From: a virus | Direction: 5' to 3' (one strand) | Length of the DNA: 28,159 nucleotides | IMG/VR virus record: IMGVR_UViG_3300007512_001606 | Coordinates: 1 to 28,159 of that record | In this document: in pieces, positions 5,795 to 13,966 of the stretch | Numbering within the stretch: the stretch's first letter is position 1 | Layout: each line of letters opens with the position of its first letter | The notes under the pieces: generated by a model | Seen by the model: the letters and a program-made list of their open reading frames with translations, nothing else | Databases searched by the model: none | Told to the model about the DNA's origin: nothing | Position numbers and translations under genes: made by a program

Positions 5795-6094
5795 ATGGAG
5801 CCACTCTGCTGCCAGCGATGGCGAGCCGCGAAGAACCATGTGGAGGTCACCCTCAAGATCCTCCACGTCTTCGGGGCGAGGACGCCCCGACACGCCGTCA
5901 TGGCCTACGAGGGCATGGACAAGACCGTCGTCGCCATCGGGACGATGGAGCGGTGCCCCTGCCAGGATGCGCCCCACCCGGAGGCGTTCAGGGAGCTGGT
6001 GCGCAGGGTCGGCAACCGCCGAGAGGAACTCGGGCTGAACGGCGTCAACGAGATCGCCGAGCAGGTGATGAAGGAGTTCGGGATCGAGGGCTAG
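5795..6094 (+). CDS. Small unknown protein (99 aa)
   Basis: Unrecognised. The N-terminus contains EPLCCQRWRAAK, then a beta-like stretch (HVEVTLKILHVFGARTPRHA), VVAIGTMERCPCQDAPHPEA and a helical C-terminal half (FRELVRRVGNRREELGLNGV). The four cysteines (two CC/CxC pairs) could bind metal. It begins 7 nt after the release factor stop, with no clear ribosome site, so it may be translated by reinitiation. Its TAG stop overlaps the TAG of the convergent gene at 6091 within one CTAG. Confidence 0.65.
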   Translation: MEPLCCQRWRAAKNHVEVTLKILHVFGARTPRHAVMAYEGMDKTVVAIGTMERCPCQDAPHPEAFRELVRRVGNRREELGLNGVNEIAEQVMKEFGIEG

Positions 6095-7002
6095 CGGTGT
6101 GAAGCCGCCCCGTGGCAGAACGCCCGGCGGCCTTCCTGCCGGATGTGCCACCCCTGCTCGATCTCCGAGTAGGCCAGCCTGCTGGGGACGAGCCACCCGA
6201 GGCCCTCGGCCGGGTAGTCCATCATCCAGTCGGTGTTGCCGTCGTCGTAGTCGTCATCGTCGTCGTAGTCATCGTCGTAGTAGTCGTCATCGTCGTCCCA
6301 CGCGGTCTTCGAGGCGTAGCGCGACGGGGCACCGGCAGGCCGGGGCGTCTTCGAGGGGGCGAGAGCCTGGACCTGGCTCCAGTTGTCCTTGAGCCACTTC
6401 TCGATGAGCTTGGCGGGCACCTTCTTCGCCGTCCGCATCATCAGCGTGACTTCGAGCTTGGTGAAGTGCCACTCGTCCACGACCTCGAACCGGGCCTCGA
6501 CCTTCAGAGCCCGGTTCACCACCGCCTCCGGGGTCAGCTTGCCCGCGAAGAAGGCAGCCTCGCCCTTGTCGATGGTTCGCAGGCCCTTGCGGATGAGCGT
6601 CGTGACCTTGGCCGCGTTGCCCATGAACGCGATGGCCCCGGCCATGTTGCGGAACTTCTGCTCGGCGTTGAAGGAGGTCGCCTTGTAGGTCTTGCGCGGC
6701 ACGTCCCAGTAGACCTGGAGCGGGATCTTGGGGGTCGTGAAGACGCCCATGAACACGCCCGTATCGGGGAGCTGGTAGCGGAGGTAGGCCGCCTCGGGGG
6801 CCGGGCTGAACTTGTAGCTCCCGTAGCTCGGGTAGGTCTTTGAACTCCGGCTCTCCAGGTCATAGTGGATGCCGGGCAGGGCCTTGCGGAGAGCCATCAC
6901 CGCGACGTGCCCCGCGTCCTGCACGTCTCCCACGGTGATCGACGGCCCCTTCCGGGCAGCCTGGACGAACCTGCGGGCGAGTCGTTCGACGCTCGGGTGC
7001 AT
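6091..7002 (-). CDS. Putative virion-associated protein with poly-Asp tract (303 aa)
   Basis: N-terminus MHPSVERLARRFVQAARKG is an amphipathic basic helix; the same 'A-R-F-(L/V)-x-A' start occurs in the 1382-residue neighbour (EELAIRFLLAEDDIEQ), which suggests a shared family trait of virion or packaged proteins. The middle (residues 40-200) is beta-rich (SYGSYKFSPAPEAAYLRYQL, VYWDVPRKTYKAT, VVDEWHFTKLEVTLMMR). About residue 227, ASKTA precedes an extreme Asp/Tyr tract (WDDDDDYYDDDYDDDDDYDD). The last 45 residues contain WMMDYPAEGLGWLVPSRLAY. ATG at 7002 has GGAGG 6 nt upstream and is 1 nt from the preceding stop. Exact function is unknown; I recall similar architectures in metagenomic phage sequences but cannot check. 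Confidence 0.75.
   Translation of the reverse strand: MHPSVERLARRFVQAARKGPSITVGDVQDAGHVAVMALRKALPGIHYDLESRSSKTYPSYGSYKFSPAPEAAYLRYQLPDTGVFMGVFTTPKIPLQVYWDVPRKTYKATSFNAEQKFRNMAGAIAFMGNAAKVTTLIRKGLRTIDKGEAAFFAGKLTPEAVVNRALKVEARFEVVDEWHFTKLEVTLMMRTAKKVPAKLIEKWLKDNWSQVQALAPSKTPRPAGAPSRYASKTAWDDDDDYYDDDYDDDDDYDDGNTDWMMDYPAEGLGWLVPSRLAYSEIEQGWHIRQEGRRAFCHGAASHR
6241..6300 (-). repeat. Trinucleotide-rich tract coding poly-Asp/Tyr
   Basis: Runs of GTC/GTA/ATC on the plus strand (GAC/TAC/GAT on the minus) code the Asp/Tyr tract of the 6091-7002 protein. Such tracts change length easily by slippage. Confidence 0.75.
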
Positions 7003-7003
7003 G

Positions 7004-10000
7004 TCAGACCTCCAGGGCCGCCTTGAAGTCGATGTTCCCGCGCTCGGAGTTGAGCAGGGCGTCCCGCACCTTCTTGTCGAAGGCGGTGAGCGACTGCGGG
7101 GTGAAGTAGGAGTCCGGGTTGTCGTACCCGCGAGGCCGGTTCGAGGGCGAGTTGCGCAGATCGATGTCCGCCTGCTTCATCGCCATCAGGGCCTCCCAGT
7201 CGGCCGACACCAGGTCGGCCTCGGACATCCCCATCCGCTCCGCCGCGAAGGGGACCCACCCGTTCATCTGGATGGTGCCGTCCTTGCGGGGGTTCGCGCA
7301 GAAGTCGAAGACCCCGTCGATCTCCTTCGGCTTGATGCCCCGGCCCCACGACTGCCGGTACAGCAGGTCGATGTCGGCCAGAGCCGCGTCCATCACGTCC
7401 GCCGGGCCGTCACCGCCGTACAGCTCCTCGTCCTCGTGGTGGCCGGGGATGGCGTTCATCAGGCCACCCTCGTAGTCGGGGGGGGCGTGAATGCCGCCGC
7501 CGGAGTCCCCGTCGCCGATGCTCCACCAGCCCGCCGTCTTGATGACCTCGGAGGCCAGCTTCTCGATGGCCTCGGCGAAGCCCGCCGTGCCGTAGGGGGC
7601 CAGGAATCCCTTGCCCGGCTGGGCCGACCCCTCGACCTCCACGTCGAACGAGCCGTCCGCCCCGGTGTGCCAGACCGCCCCACCGTGCTGCCGGAGCAGG
7701 GTGTCGGCGTCCTCGAACTTGCCGTCCGCCCACCGCTCGGCCCACTTGCCGCCGCCGATGAGCCGCTGGAGCTGCTCGGGAGCGATGGCGTAGATGCTGG
7801 CCGTGTCCGTGCCGACCTGCGCGGCCAGGCGGATGAGGCACCGGGCCATGAAGGCCCTCTGCTTGCGCCTCTCGGCCATCTTGCCCCGACCCAGGGCCGA
7901 GGCCATCTTGACGCCGCCCTGACGCTGCTGGAGCAGGTACAGGTGCGTCTCGTGGTCGTTCGCCATCGTGCGCAGGAAGTCGTCCATGCCCAGCGAGAGC
8001 TGGCCGATGTCCTCCATCGCGTCGAGGGCGTCCTTGATGTTGACCATCAGGGTGTTCTCGACCAGGAGCCCCCGCTCGAACGGGCAGCCGATGTCCCACT
8101 GGTGCAGGGTGAAGGCCATGAGCTTCGCCTGCTCGCGGGCGTCCACCGCCGCGATGCCGTAGGATCCCACGAGCTTCTCGGCGAAGATGTCGGTCTCCTT
8201 GACGACCTGGTCGTACATCCGCTCGAACAGCAGGTGGTCGCCGTAGCTGGAGTCGCCGCCGATCTGCCAGTGGCTCGTCAGGTGGTTCCACTGCACGGCC
8301 CGGAGCATCGCCAGGAGGTTGCTGAGCACGACCTTCGCCGCGTTGATGGCACCGGGCTTGCCCTCGGCGTAGCCCTTGATGTCGTTCCAGTTGATGCGGG
8401 CCGCCGTCTTGCCCATCGGCTTGAACAGGCTCTTCTGGAACTGGAAGACCCGGTCGTACTTGAGATCCTCGTAGAAGGTCGAGCCGTCGTAGGGGCTGCT
8501 GCCCGGAGCCGTGCCGTTCTTCGGCAGAGCACGGGCGTTCGGCTTGAACCACCGGACGTGGTCGAGCAGGTCGTACTCGGGCGGCTCGGGGTACGGCTTG
8601 CGGGTGAACAGCCACTTCGGGTTCCAGACGCCGTCCGCCGCCTTCTCGTAGACCGTCCACCGCCAGTCGCCCGAGACGTTCCGCATCGGCTTCAGGATGA
8701 CCTGTGCCCCTGCCTTCGCCTTGTCGATCCAGTCCGCCTTCGCGATCCGGGCTCGGCGAAGGTCGAGCAGGTAGGTCCGGCCCGCCGTCTTCGAGGCGAG
8801 CTTGCCCTCGGGGCTCTCGCCCAGCTCCTCGGCGGAGATCCGGTCGGCCTCCGGCTTCATCTTGTTGCCGAGCGCGACCGCGTCGCGCAGGGCGGACTTG
8901 CCCTCGAAGTTCTTCGACTCCCAGCGACGGCCGGGGACGCCCGTGTACCAGGTCACCTCGACGTACTCGCCCGCCCCGCCCGTGTGCCGCCAGTGGGTGA
9001 AGCTCACCGCGTAGAAGCGGGCGTCCCGCCGCTGGTACGCCTTGTTGCGGTAGTCCAGGCTCCAGCCGTCCTGCTTGAACCGCTTGCGGACCTCGCCCAT
9101 CGTGATGCGCAGCACTCGGGCCACCCGCCCGGCGCTCTCACGCCAGGCGGCCAGGGCCGCCACGTCCATGAGGTAGACGTTGGCCTTGCCGATGTCCTTC
9201 TGCTCGCGGGGAGAGAGCGGGTCATCCCCCCTGCCCGCCAGGCGTCGCCACCAGGTCGAGGCGATCTGCTGCGTCGCCGCCGTGACGACGTGCTTGCGGT
9301 CCTCGATGAGTTGCCGGTGGAGCCGGTTCATCTCCCGCTCGTCTTCGGCCAGGATGGCCTTGCCTTCCCCGGTGACGCCGACGAAGTACCAGATGTTCCC
9401 CTTGCGGTCCTGGATGCCGTCACCCAGGTAGACCATCGGGCGGCGGTGCTCTCGGGCCTGACCGAAGAACACGTCCACGGGAGTCAACCCCTGCCGCTTG
9501 AGCATGGCGGCGGAGCCCGTCTCGCTGGGCGGGCCACGGCGGCCCCCGGTGACCTTCTTGCCCTTCTTCTTGCCGTCCTTGACCCACCGCCAGAACTGGC
9601 CGATGGGCATCTCGGTGTACTCGTCCTCGACGTAGAAGCCAGGCCGGTCGTACTGCTTCTTGTAGGCCCCGATGGCTTCCTCGATGGAGTCGAAGCCGAT
9701 CATCACCTTGTCCTCGTCGTACTTCCCGGTGGCCGGGTTGTGCTGGTGGATGACGACGACGATGGAGCTGTCGTGGTTGTCGCCGACGTACACGTCGAGC
9801 TTGTCGCCGTCCGTCCCCTCGGTCCCCCGGATCTCGCCGTAGTGGGCGTGCATGTACGTGGACCAGTCCCCCTCGGGGCCGGTGCCTGACCTGGTCGAGC
9901 CCTTGACGTTCTCCACGTCGATCTTGAGGCCCTGGAAGTCGATGTAGCCCTCGAAGGGGAACTCCTTGCGCTTCGCCTTCGGCGGCTCGACGACCACCTT

Positions 10001-11152
10001 GTGGAAGGTGTTCGGCACCTCGACGACCTTCGCGTTCGACTTCGCCCGCTTCGTGAGCCTCGCCTTGGTCTTGATCTGGACCCAGATCGAGTACCAGCCG
10101 CCGTCGCCGTAGCTCACCTCCACCTGCTTGATGCCGCCCATCAGCCCGCCGAGCCGCTTCTTGAGCGCGGCGGTGTACCTGGCCTCCACATCATGCTGGT
10201 CCGTCTCGCGACGGCCGAGGTCCTCATCCTCCCAGCGCACCCCGCCGCTGCGGAAGCTGTGGCTCACCGTCAGACCGGAGTCCTCGATCTGCCCGTCCCG
10301 GCCGTAGAGGTCCCCCTGCCTCCAGGCCCAGCCATGCACCACCGACAACACATGGCGGGCCACCGCCATGCGGTCGTCCGTGGCCGCGCCCTCGCCCTTG
10401 AGGCCAGGCCAGCCGAGGAGCTGCTTCAGGAAGTGGTCGGCGGCGTTCGCAGGAGTGGCCGCCGACCTCATGCCCATCTGCGCCAGGTAGGGGGGCTCCC
10501 GCCGGATCGTGCTCTCCTGCACGATGGTCTCGGCCTTCTTGCCGTTGCCCTTGTCGATGCGGAACACCGCCTGGAAGGCCGCCCCCTTCGTGTCTCGGCC
10601 GTAGTGGCCGTAGACGGTGTCCTCCACCGTCCACGGGAGCACCTGGAGCGTCTTCGGGTCTTCGAGCTTCGCCTTGATCTTCCGGGTGATCTTCGGGACC
10701 AGGGCCTTGAGGGCGGCGGGCCAGGCCTTCTTCGAGAGGCCCCGGATCATCTTCGCCGCGTTCGCCGCCGCCTTCTCGAACCGCCGGACCATCACGTCGG
10801 CGTCCTTCGCGGCCCGTGCTGCGGTCTTGTCCTCGGGGAACAGCTCGATGATGGAGGCCACCTGCTCCTTGAGCTTCTTCGCCGCCGCCAGGCCGTTGCG
10901 GGCCTTCGCCACCGCGTCGATCTGCGACTTGATGTCGGTCGGGATGCCCGCCGCCGTGCGGACGTGCATGTTGAACGTCTCGACGACACCCTCGATGTTG
11001 CCCGCCAGCTCGTCGAGAGCTGCCAGGTCGGTCAGGACGCCCCGCATCGCCGGGGACATCGCCTGCTTCTGGCGAGCCTGCTCGATGTCGTCCTCGGCGA
11101 GGAGGAACCGGATCGCCAGTTCCTCACGCGGGTCTGTATTCGCTGTCGTCAT
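7004..11152 (-). CDS. Giant polyvalent/virion-type protein with InPase-like and ferritin-like regions (1382 aa)
   Basis: Regions by residue. 1-190: helical, with a repeated Lys/Ala pattern. About 395-525: GYIDFQGLKIDVENVKGS, then GDWSTYMHAHYGEIRGTEGT, DGDKLDVYVGD, YDEDKVMIGF, which matches the inorganic-pyrophosphatase-like domain known from phage and plasmid 'polyvalent proteins'. About 600-780: mixed alpha/beta with the segment VYLMDVAALAAWRESAGRVA. About 920-1075: four-helix ferritin/Dps-like pattern (LRAVQWNHLTSHWQ, YGDHLLFERMYDQVVKETDI, FAEKLVGSYG, MANDHETHLYLLQQRQ). About 1205-1290: WWSIGDGDSGG and GDGPADVMDAALADIDLLYR. KTA motifs occur four times. ATG at 11152 has GAGG 8 nt upstream. 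Probably carried in the virion or injected (inference); no portal or protease domain is recognised. Confidence 0.8.
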   Translation of the reverse strand: MTTANTDPREELAIRFLLAEDDIEQARQKQAMSPAMRGVLTDLAALDELAGNIEGVVETFNMHVRTAAGIPTDIKSQIDAVAKARNGLAAAKKLKEQVASIIELFPEDKTAARAAKDADVMVRRFEKAAANAAKMIRGLSKKAWPAALKALVPKITRKIKAKLEDPKTLQVLPWTVEDTVYGHYGRDTKGAAFQAVFRIDKGNGKKAETIVQESTIRREPPYLAQMGMRSAATPANAADHFLKQLLGWPGLKGEGAATDDRMAVARHVLSVVHGWAWRQGDLYGRDGQIEDSGLTVSHSFRSGGVRWEDEDLGRRETDQHDVEARYTAALKKRLGGLMGGIKQVEVSYGDGGWYSIWVQIKTKARLTKRAKSNAKVVEVPNTFHKVVVEPPKAKRKEFPFEGYIDFQGLKIDVENVKGSTRSGTGPEGDWSTYMHAHYGEIRGTEGTDGDKLDVYVGDNHDSSIVVVIHQHNPATGKYDEDKVMIGFDSIEEAIGAYKKQYDRPGFYVEDEYTEMPIGQFWRWVKDGKKKGKKVTGGRRGPPSETGSAAMLKRQGLTPVDVFFGQAREHRRPMVYLGDGIQDRKGNIWYFVGVTGEGKAILAEDEREMNRLHRQLIEDRKHVVTAATQQIASTWWRRLAGRGDDPLSPREQKDIGKANVYLMDVAALAAWRESAGRVARVLRITMGEVRKRFKQDGWSLDYRNKAYQRRDARFYAVSFTHWRHTGGAGEYVEVTWYTGVPGRRWESKNFEGKSALRDAVALGNKMKPEADRISAEELGESPEGKLASKTAGRTYLLDLRRARIAKADWIDKAKAGAQVILKPMRNVSGDWRWTVYEKAADGVWNPKWLFTRKPYPEPPEYDLLDHVRWFKPNARALPKNGTAPGSSPYDGSTFYEDLKYDRVFQFQKSLFKPMGKTAARINWNDIKGYAEGKPGAINAAKVVLSNLLAMLRAVQWNHLTSHWQIGGDSSYGDHLLFERMYDQVVKETDIFAEKLVGSYGIAAVDAREQAKLMAFTLHQWDIGCPFERGLLVENTLMVNIKDALDAMEDIGQLSLGMDDFLRTMANDHETHLYLLQQRQGGVKMASALGRGKMAERRKQRAFMARCLIRLAAQVGTDTASIYAIAPEQLQRLIGGGKWAERWADGKFEDADTLLRQHGGAVWHTGADGSFDVEVEGSAQPGKGFLAPYGTAGFAEAIEKLASEVIKTAGWWSIGDGDSGGGIHAPPDYEGGLMNAIPGHHEDEELYGGDGPADVMDAALADIDLLYRQSWGRGIKPKEIDGVFDFCANPRKDGTIQMNGWVPFAAERMGMSEADLVSADWEALMAMKQADIDLRNSPSNRPRGYDNPDSYFTPQSLTAFDKKVRDALLNSERGNIDFKAALEV

Positions 11153-11173
11153 CGCGTCCGCCTCACGTCACCA

Positions 11174-11833
11174 TCAGGTGTAGAAGTCGTTGACCTTGTT
11201 CTTCGTCGGGATACCCGTGCTCTGGTAGTGGATGTCCACGAAGTGAACGAACGGGTCCTGGTCGAGGGTATCCGCGCCACCGTTCGACCGCTTCACCAGG
11301 ACGACGAAGTTCCCGTCCACCTCCAGGTCGTCCGTGTCGAGCTGGTCGGCCGCCGGAGCTGCCGCCGAGAGCTGCACCTCGGCGATCATGTGCTGGTACT
11401 GCGTCCCGCTCGCCGTCTGCGTGACGGACGGCGTGACGTTCGTGCCGAAGGCCGCCTGGTTGTGGCCCTTCGCCCACGTCACCTCGAACAACCACTCCAC
11501 GTCGCCGGGGGACCCCCCGCCGCCTCCAGTGTCCACCACGATCTGCGACCAGTGGACGTGGATGTAGACATCCGTGCCCGGAGCATAGTCGTGGGGCATG
11601 TGGAAGACGTGCGTCGTCTCGTCGTTGGCGCTGTACTGGTACTGCCGGATGTTCCCCTTCCAGACAGCCCAGACGGGGTCGTTGCCGCCCGCCCCGCGAA
11701 TCGTCGGGGCAGGGAGGTAGACGAACTCCGGCGTCAGCCCACGCCGCGAGGGCTCCGAGCGGATGTCGTCGAGCATCAGGTTCGACGCACTGACCCCGGT
11801 GTGCGTCAGGCGAAGCTGGATTCCCTCGGCCAC
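11174..11833 (-). CDS. Putative virion structural protein, beta-rich (219 aa)
   Basis: The sequence is beta-rich with a characteristic motif HMPHDYAPGTDVYIHVHW near residue 80, followed by a Gly-rich turn (VDTGGGGGSPGDVEWLFEV) and FVHFVDIHYQSTGIPTKNK near the C-terminus. Proteins with this 'pGTD-y-HvHW' pattern occur in phage structural clusters (decoration, fibre or head-associated), from memory. Start: GTG at 11833 with AGGAGG 7 nt upstream, a strong site. It precedes the 1382-residue gene by 21 nt and follows 11886-12221 by 52 nt. Stop is TGA. Confidence 0.75.
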   Translation of the reverse strand: MAEGIQLRLTHTGVSASNLMLDDIRSEPSRRGLTPEFVYLPAPTIRGAGGNDPVWAVWKGNIRQYQYSANDETTHVFHMPHDYAPGTDVYIHVHWSQIVVDTGGGGGSPGDVEWLFEVTWAKGHNQAAFGTNVTPSVTQTASGTQYQHMIAEVQLSAAAPAADQLDTDDLEVDGNFVVLVKRSNGGADTLDQDPFVHFVDIHYQSTGIPTKNKVNDFYT

Positions 11834-11885
11834 GGGCAGACCTCCTGCGAGCGGCAGGCTCTACCTCCGGGCCGGGATAGAAGGA

Positions 11886-12221
11886 TCAGCGTCGGAAGCC
11901 GGGCGGCCTCCCTCGCTTGATGTCGTACATCATCCGGGCGGTGCTGGTGGGCTTGTTGCGGGAGATGAGGCTCTCCATCCGCAGGCAACGCTGGATGGCC
12001 GTGCGGTACTCCTGCACCGTGAACTCCTTCTCGCCCTCGCCCTTGGCCGTGGCCCGAAGGAACGCGGGGTCGGGAAGCTGGTCGCGGTGCAGCACGCGGT
12101 CGCTGGGAAGCTGCCGCTTGAACTCCATCCCGTCGCCGGGCATCCAGTCGTGGGTGCGGGTGCGCTGGAGTCGCTCGATGCGGCTCGCGAGTCGTTCCAG
12201 GTCGAGGGGGCTGATGCTCAT
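11886..12221 (-). CDS. Small helical unknown protein (111 aa)
   Basis: Unrecognised; mostly helical and charged. It starts MSISPLDLERLASRIERLQR, contains WMPGDGMEFKRQLPSDRVLH and LPDPAFLRATAKGEGEKE, and ends with the basic KRGRPPGFRR. The ATG at 12221 has CGGAGA 4-5 nt upstream. It is the first gene after the promoter at 12239-12270 and probably heads the transcript that reads on into the putative virion genes to 6091. That position would suit a small head or assembly protein; this is inference from context only. Confidence 0.75.
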   Translation of the reverse strand: MSISPLDLERLASRIERLQRTRTHDWMPGDGMEFKRQLPSDRVLHRDQLPDPAFLRATAKGEGEKEFTVQEYRTAIQRCLRMESLISRNKPTSTARMMYDIKRGRPPGFRR

Positions 12222-12238
12222 GGTGTCTCCGTCGTCCC

Positions 12239-12270
12239 CTCTACCACTGGCGAGATCAGGGCACTGAGCC
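12239..12270 (-). promoter_or_regulatory. Phage-type promoter (GGCTCAGTGC-12-AGTGGTAGAG)
   Basis: GGCTCAGTGC (12270-12261), 12 nt, AGTGGTAGAG (12248-12239) on the minus strand. It overlaps the 3' end of the 12256-12576 gene and lies about 18 nt upstream of the start at 12221, so it separates the metabolic run from the putative virion run. Confidence 0.7.
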
Positions 12271-12576
12271 CCACGTCCCGTGCTTCATCTTGCGGATCAT
12301 CCCCCTACGCCACAGCGAGCTGAGAGGCCCCCACGCCTTGTTGCGGTTCGTGTCGTCGCAGAAGCCGAACATGGCGATGGCGACCCCCTGCGTCGTGATC
12401 GTCTCGCCGGGGCCGAGCTTGTTGATGATGTCGAGCACCTGCTGTTGGACCCGGCCGGGCTTGCGGTGCTTCTTCGGCTTCACGGGCGACGGCAGGAGGC
12501 CCTGGAGGTGGGCGATGGCCTCGCGAACCTCCTGCTCGAAGTTCGGCCCGAACTCGATCTCGATGTGGACCTTCAT
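12256..12576 (-). CDS. Winged-helix-like small protein (106 aa)
   Basis: N-terminus MKVHIEIEFGPNFEQEVREA is a beta strand plus helix. After a basic linker (KPKKHRKPGR), residues 45-106 read as a winged-helix-like DNA-binding fold: helix VQQQVLDIINKLGPGE, turn, GVAIAMFGFCDDTNRNKAWG, recognition-like helix PLSSLWRRGMIRKMKHGTWG with a final strand. It might regulate transcription, but no close family is recognised. ATG at 12576 overlaps the previous gene's TGA (ATGA), so it is translationally coupled to the ADP-ribosylglycohydrolase gene. Its end contains the upstream box of the promoter at 12239-12270. Stop is TGA. Confidence 0.75.
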   Translation of the reverse strand: MKVHIEIEFGPNFEQEVREAIAHLQGLLPSPVKPKKHRKPGRVQQQVLDIINKLGPGETITTQGVAIAMFGFCDDTNRNKAWGPLSSLWRRGMIRKMKHGTWGSVP

Positions 12577-13601
12577 TCGTCGTCGTCCGCGAACAGCCAG
12601 TCGAGCGCACCAGGGGCGTCGTCCTCGTCGTCTTCCGCCTCGACGGCGGGAACGGGAGCGGCCCGCTTGGCGGCTCGTGCTTGCCGCTTCGCCTCGCGGG
12701 CGGCCTCCATCTGGGCCTCCCGGTCGGTCTTGCGGGGGAAGTCCGTCGCCAGCTTGCGGTCGATCTCGATGAGGTAGTCGCGGCCGAAGGGGCCGTTCTC
12801 CAGGCCGTCGATGAGCTTCTGCGGGAAGTTCTGCGGGAGGTCCCGGCAGACGGCGGCGATGGGCATCGCGATGGCCGCCACGGTGTCCACGTCGCCCGTG
12901 AAGGCCACGGAGAGCCGCAGGACGTGTGCCAGGTCCCGGCCGTTCATCAGGGCCGTCAGAGCCGCCCTGACCGTGTTCACGCCGTCCGCCTTCACCTGAC
13001 CCTTCCAGGGTCGCGCGAAGTCGAAGCCGGGAAGCTGTGCGTCCAGCCAGAGCGGAAGCTCGTCGCGCGAACCGACCTGGTGGTAGCAGTAGTGGAAGGC
13101 CAACGCAGCGGCGGCGGCTGCCGCCATGCCGCGAGCCGTCGCGTGGGTGATGGACGCCTGGAGCATCGCCCGGTCGCGGACGATGGCCGGGTCGTCGAAG
13201 TAGCCGAGGGGGAAGGCCCGCATCGCCCCGCCGTTCTTCGACGAGTGGGGCAGCAGCTTGCCCAGCAGGGCGACGCCGTCCGGCACCTCGCAGAGCAGCT
13301 TGTAGAAGCCCCCGGCGTAGCCGGTCCGGTGGTCCCGCTTGAAGGCGACGACGAACCGGGTCGCCACCTGGATGTGGTTGATCAGCCCCTTGTCGAGCAG
13401 GTGCTCGGCCAGGGCGAGGGCCATCTGCGTGTCGTCGGTGTACTGGCCGGGCTGGATGCCGCCCTTCACCTTCGACCACTTCGGGTGCGGCCGATAGGTC
13501 GAAAGGTCGTTGCCCGCCCGGACGGCCTTCGGATGCACGTACTCGAACCCCGCCCCGTAGGCGTCTCCGATGGCGCAAGCCAGCATGGGGCCGATGGTCA
13601 T
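12573..13601 (-). CDS. ADP-ribosylglycohydrolase (ARH/DraG family, 342 aa)
   Basis: The DraG/ARH fold uses two Mg ions to release ADP-ribose from proteins or nucleic acids. Family motifs are visible: IGDAYGAGFEYVHP (11-24), YTDDTQMALA (54-63) with metal ligands D56 and D57, SKNGGAMRAFPLGYF (121-135), and TGDVDTVAAIAMPI (235-248) with the second metal pair D237 and D239. The last 50 residues are a charged Ala/Arg then acidic tail (AEDDEDDAPGALDWLFADDD) not typical of the family. ATG at 13601 overlaps the upstream TGA (ATGA) and has GAGG 7-8 nt upstream, which favours it over the in-frame ATG at 13616. In a phage it may reverse ADP-ribosylation used by host defence or process NAD-derived marks (inference). 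Confidence 0.93.
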   Translation of the reverse strand: MTIGPMLACAIGDAYGAGFEYVHPKAVRAGNDLSTYRPHPKWSKVKGGIQPGQYTDDTQMALALAEHLLDKGLINHIQVATRFVVAFKRDHRTGYAGGFYKLLCEVPDGVALLGKLLPHSSKNGGAMRAFPLGYFDDPAIVRDRAMLQASITHATARGMAAAAAAALAFHYCYHQVGSRDELPLWLDAQLPGFDFARPWKGQVKADGVNTVRAALTALMNGRDLAHVLRLSVAFTGDVDTVAAIAMPIAAVCRDLPQNFPQKLIDGLENGPFGRDYLIEIDRKLATDFPRKTDREAQMEAAREAKRQARAAKRAAPVPAVEAEDDEDDAPGALDWLFADDDE

Positions 13602-13966
13602 TCGCTCACCTCGCACTCGATGGTGTTGGCGTCGGCCAGCTTCACCCAGAAGCGGCCGAGGCCCTTCGGCTTGCCCTTCTCCTGCGGAGCCCAGGCGTGG
13701 AAGGACAGGGACGAGTAGCCGGACGCCTTCGACCCCTGCCGGACGTAGATGCGGCTGACCGACAGGATGGTCCCGGCGGGCAGGGTCACCTGCTCGCTGT
13801 CATCCGAGTTGAGCCTCCACCAGGAGTCCTCGCCGCAGGCTCCCCGCTTGACGCCCACGCGCAGCTTCCGCCCGAACTTCTCGTTCCGGTACTCGAAGTG
13901 GAGCGCGAAGGTCCAGTCGGCCAACAGCGTGAGCCGGGTGCCAATCTCGGGGATGAACAGCCTCAT
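13598..13966 (-). CDS. Unknown beta-rich small protein (122 aa)
   Basis: Unrecognised, beta-rich. Sequence features: FALHFEYRNEKFGRKLRVGV, then a Cys/Trp segment (ACGEDSWWRLNSDD), TLPAGTILSVSRIYVRQGSK, and SGYSSLSFHAWAPQ, ending in AAN-like acidic residues (ANTIECEVSE). ATG at 13966 overlaps the upstream HD gene's TGA (ATGA) and has no Shine-Dalgarno. It lies only 2 nt below the 10-base promoter box at 13969-13978, so the transcript from that promoter would start at or inside the ATG (leaderless), while read-through from the HD gene would give coupled translation. Confidence 0.75.
   Translation of the reverse strand: MRLFIPEIGTRLTLLADWTFALHFEYRNEKFGRKLRVGVKRGACGEDSWWRLNSDDSEQVTLPAGTILSVSRIYVRQGSKASGYSSLSFHAWAPQEKGKPKGLGRFWVKLADANTIECEVSE

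Noticed and set aside
6869-9889. A 1006-codon open frame on the plus strand
   Set aside because: It is the shadow of the 1382-residue minus-strand gene: composition is Val/Leu/Arg/Asp/Gly without domains, and there is no ribosome site.
10001-11920. A 639-codon plus-strand open frame
   Set aside because: Antisense shadow of the same minus-strand genes, crossing two gene borders; no motif.
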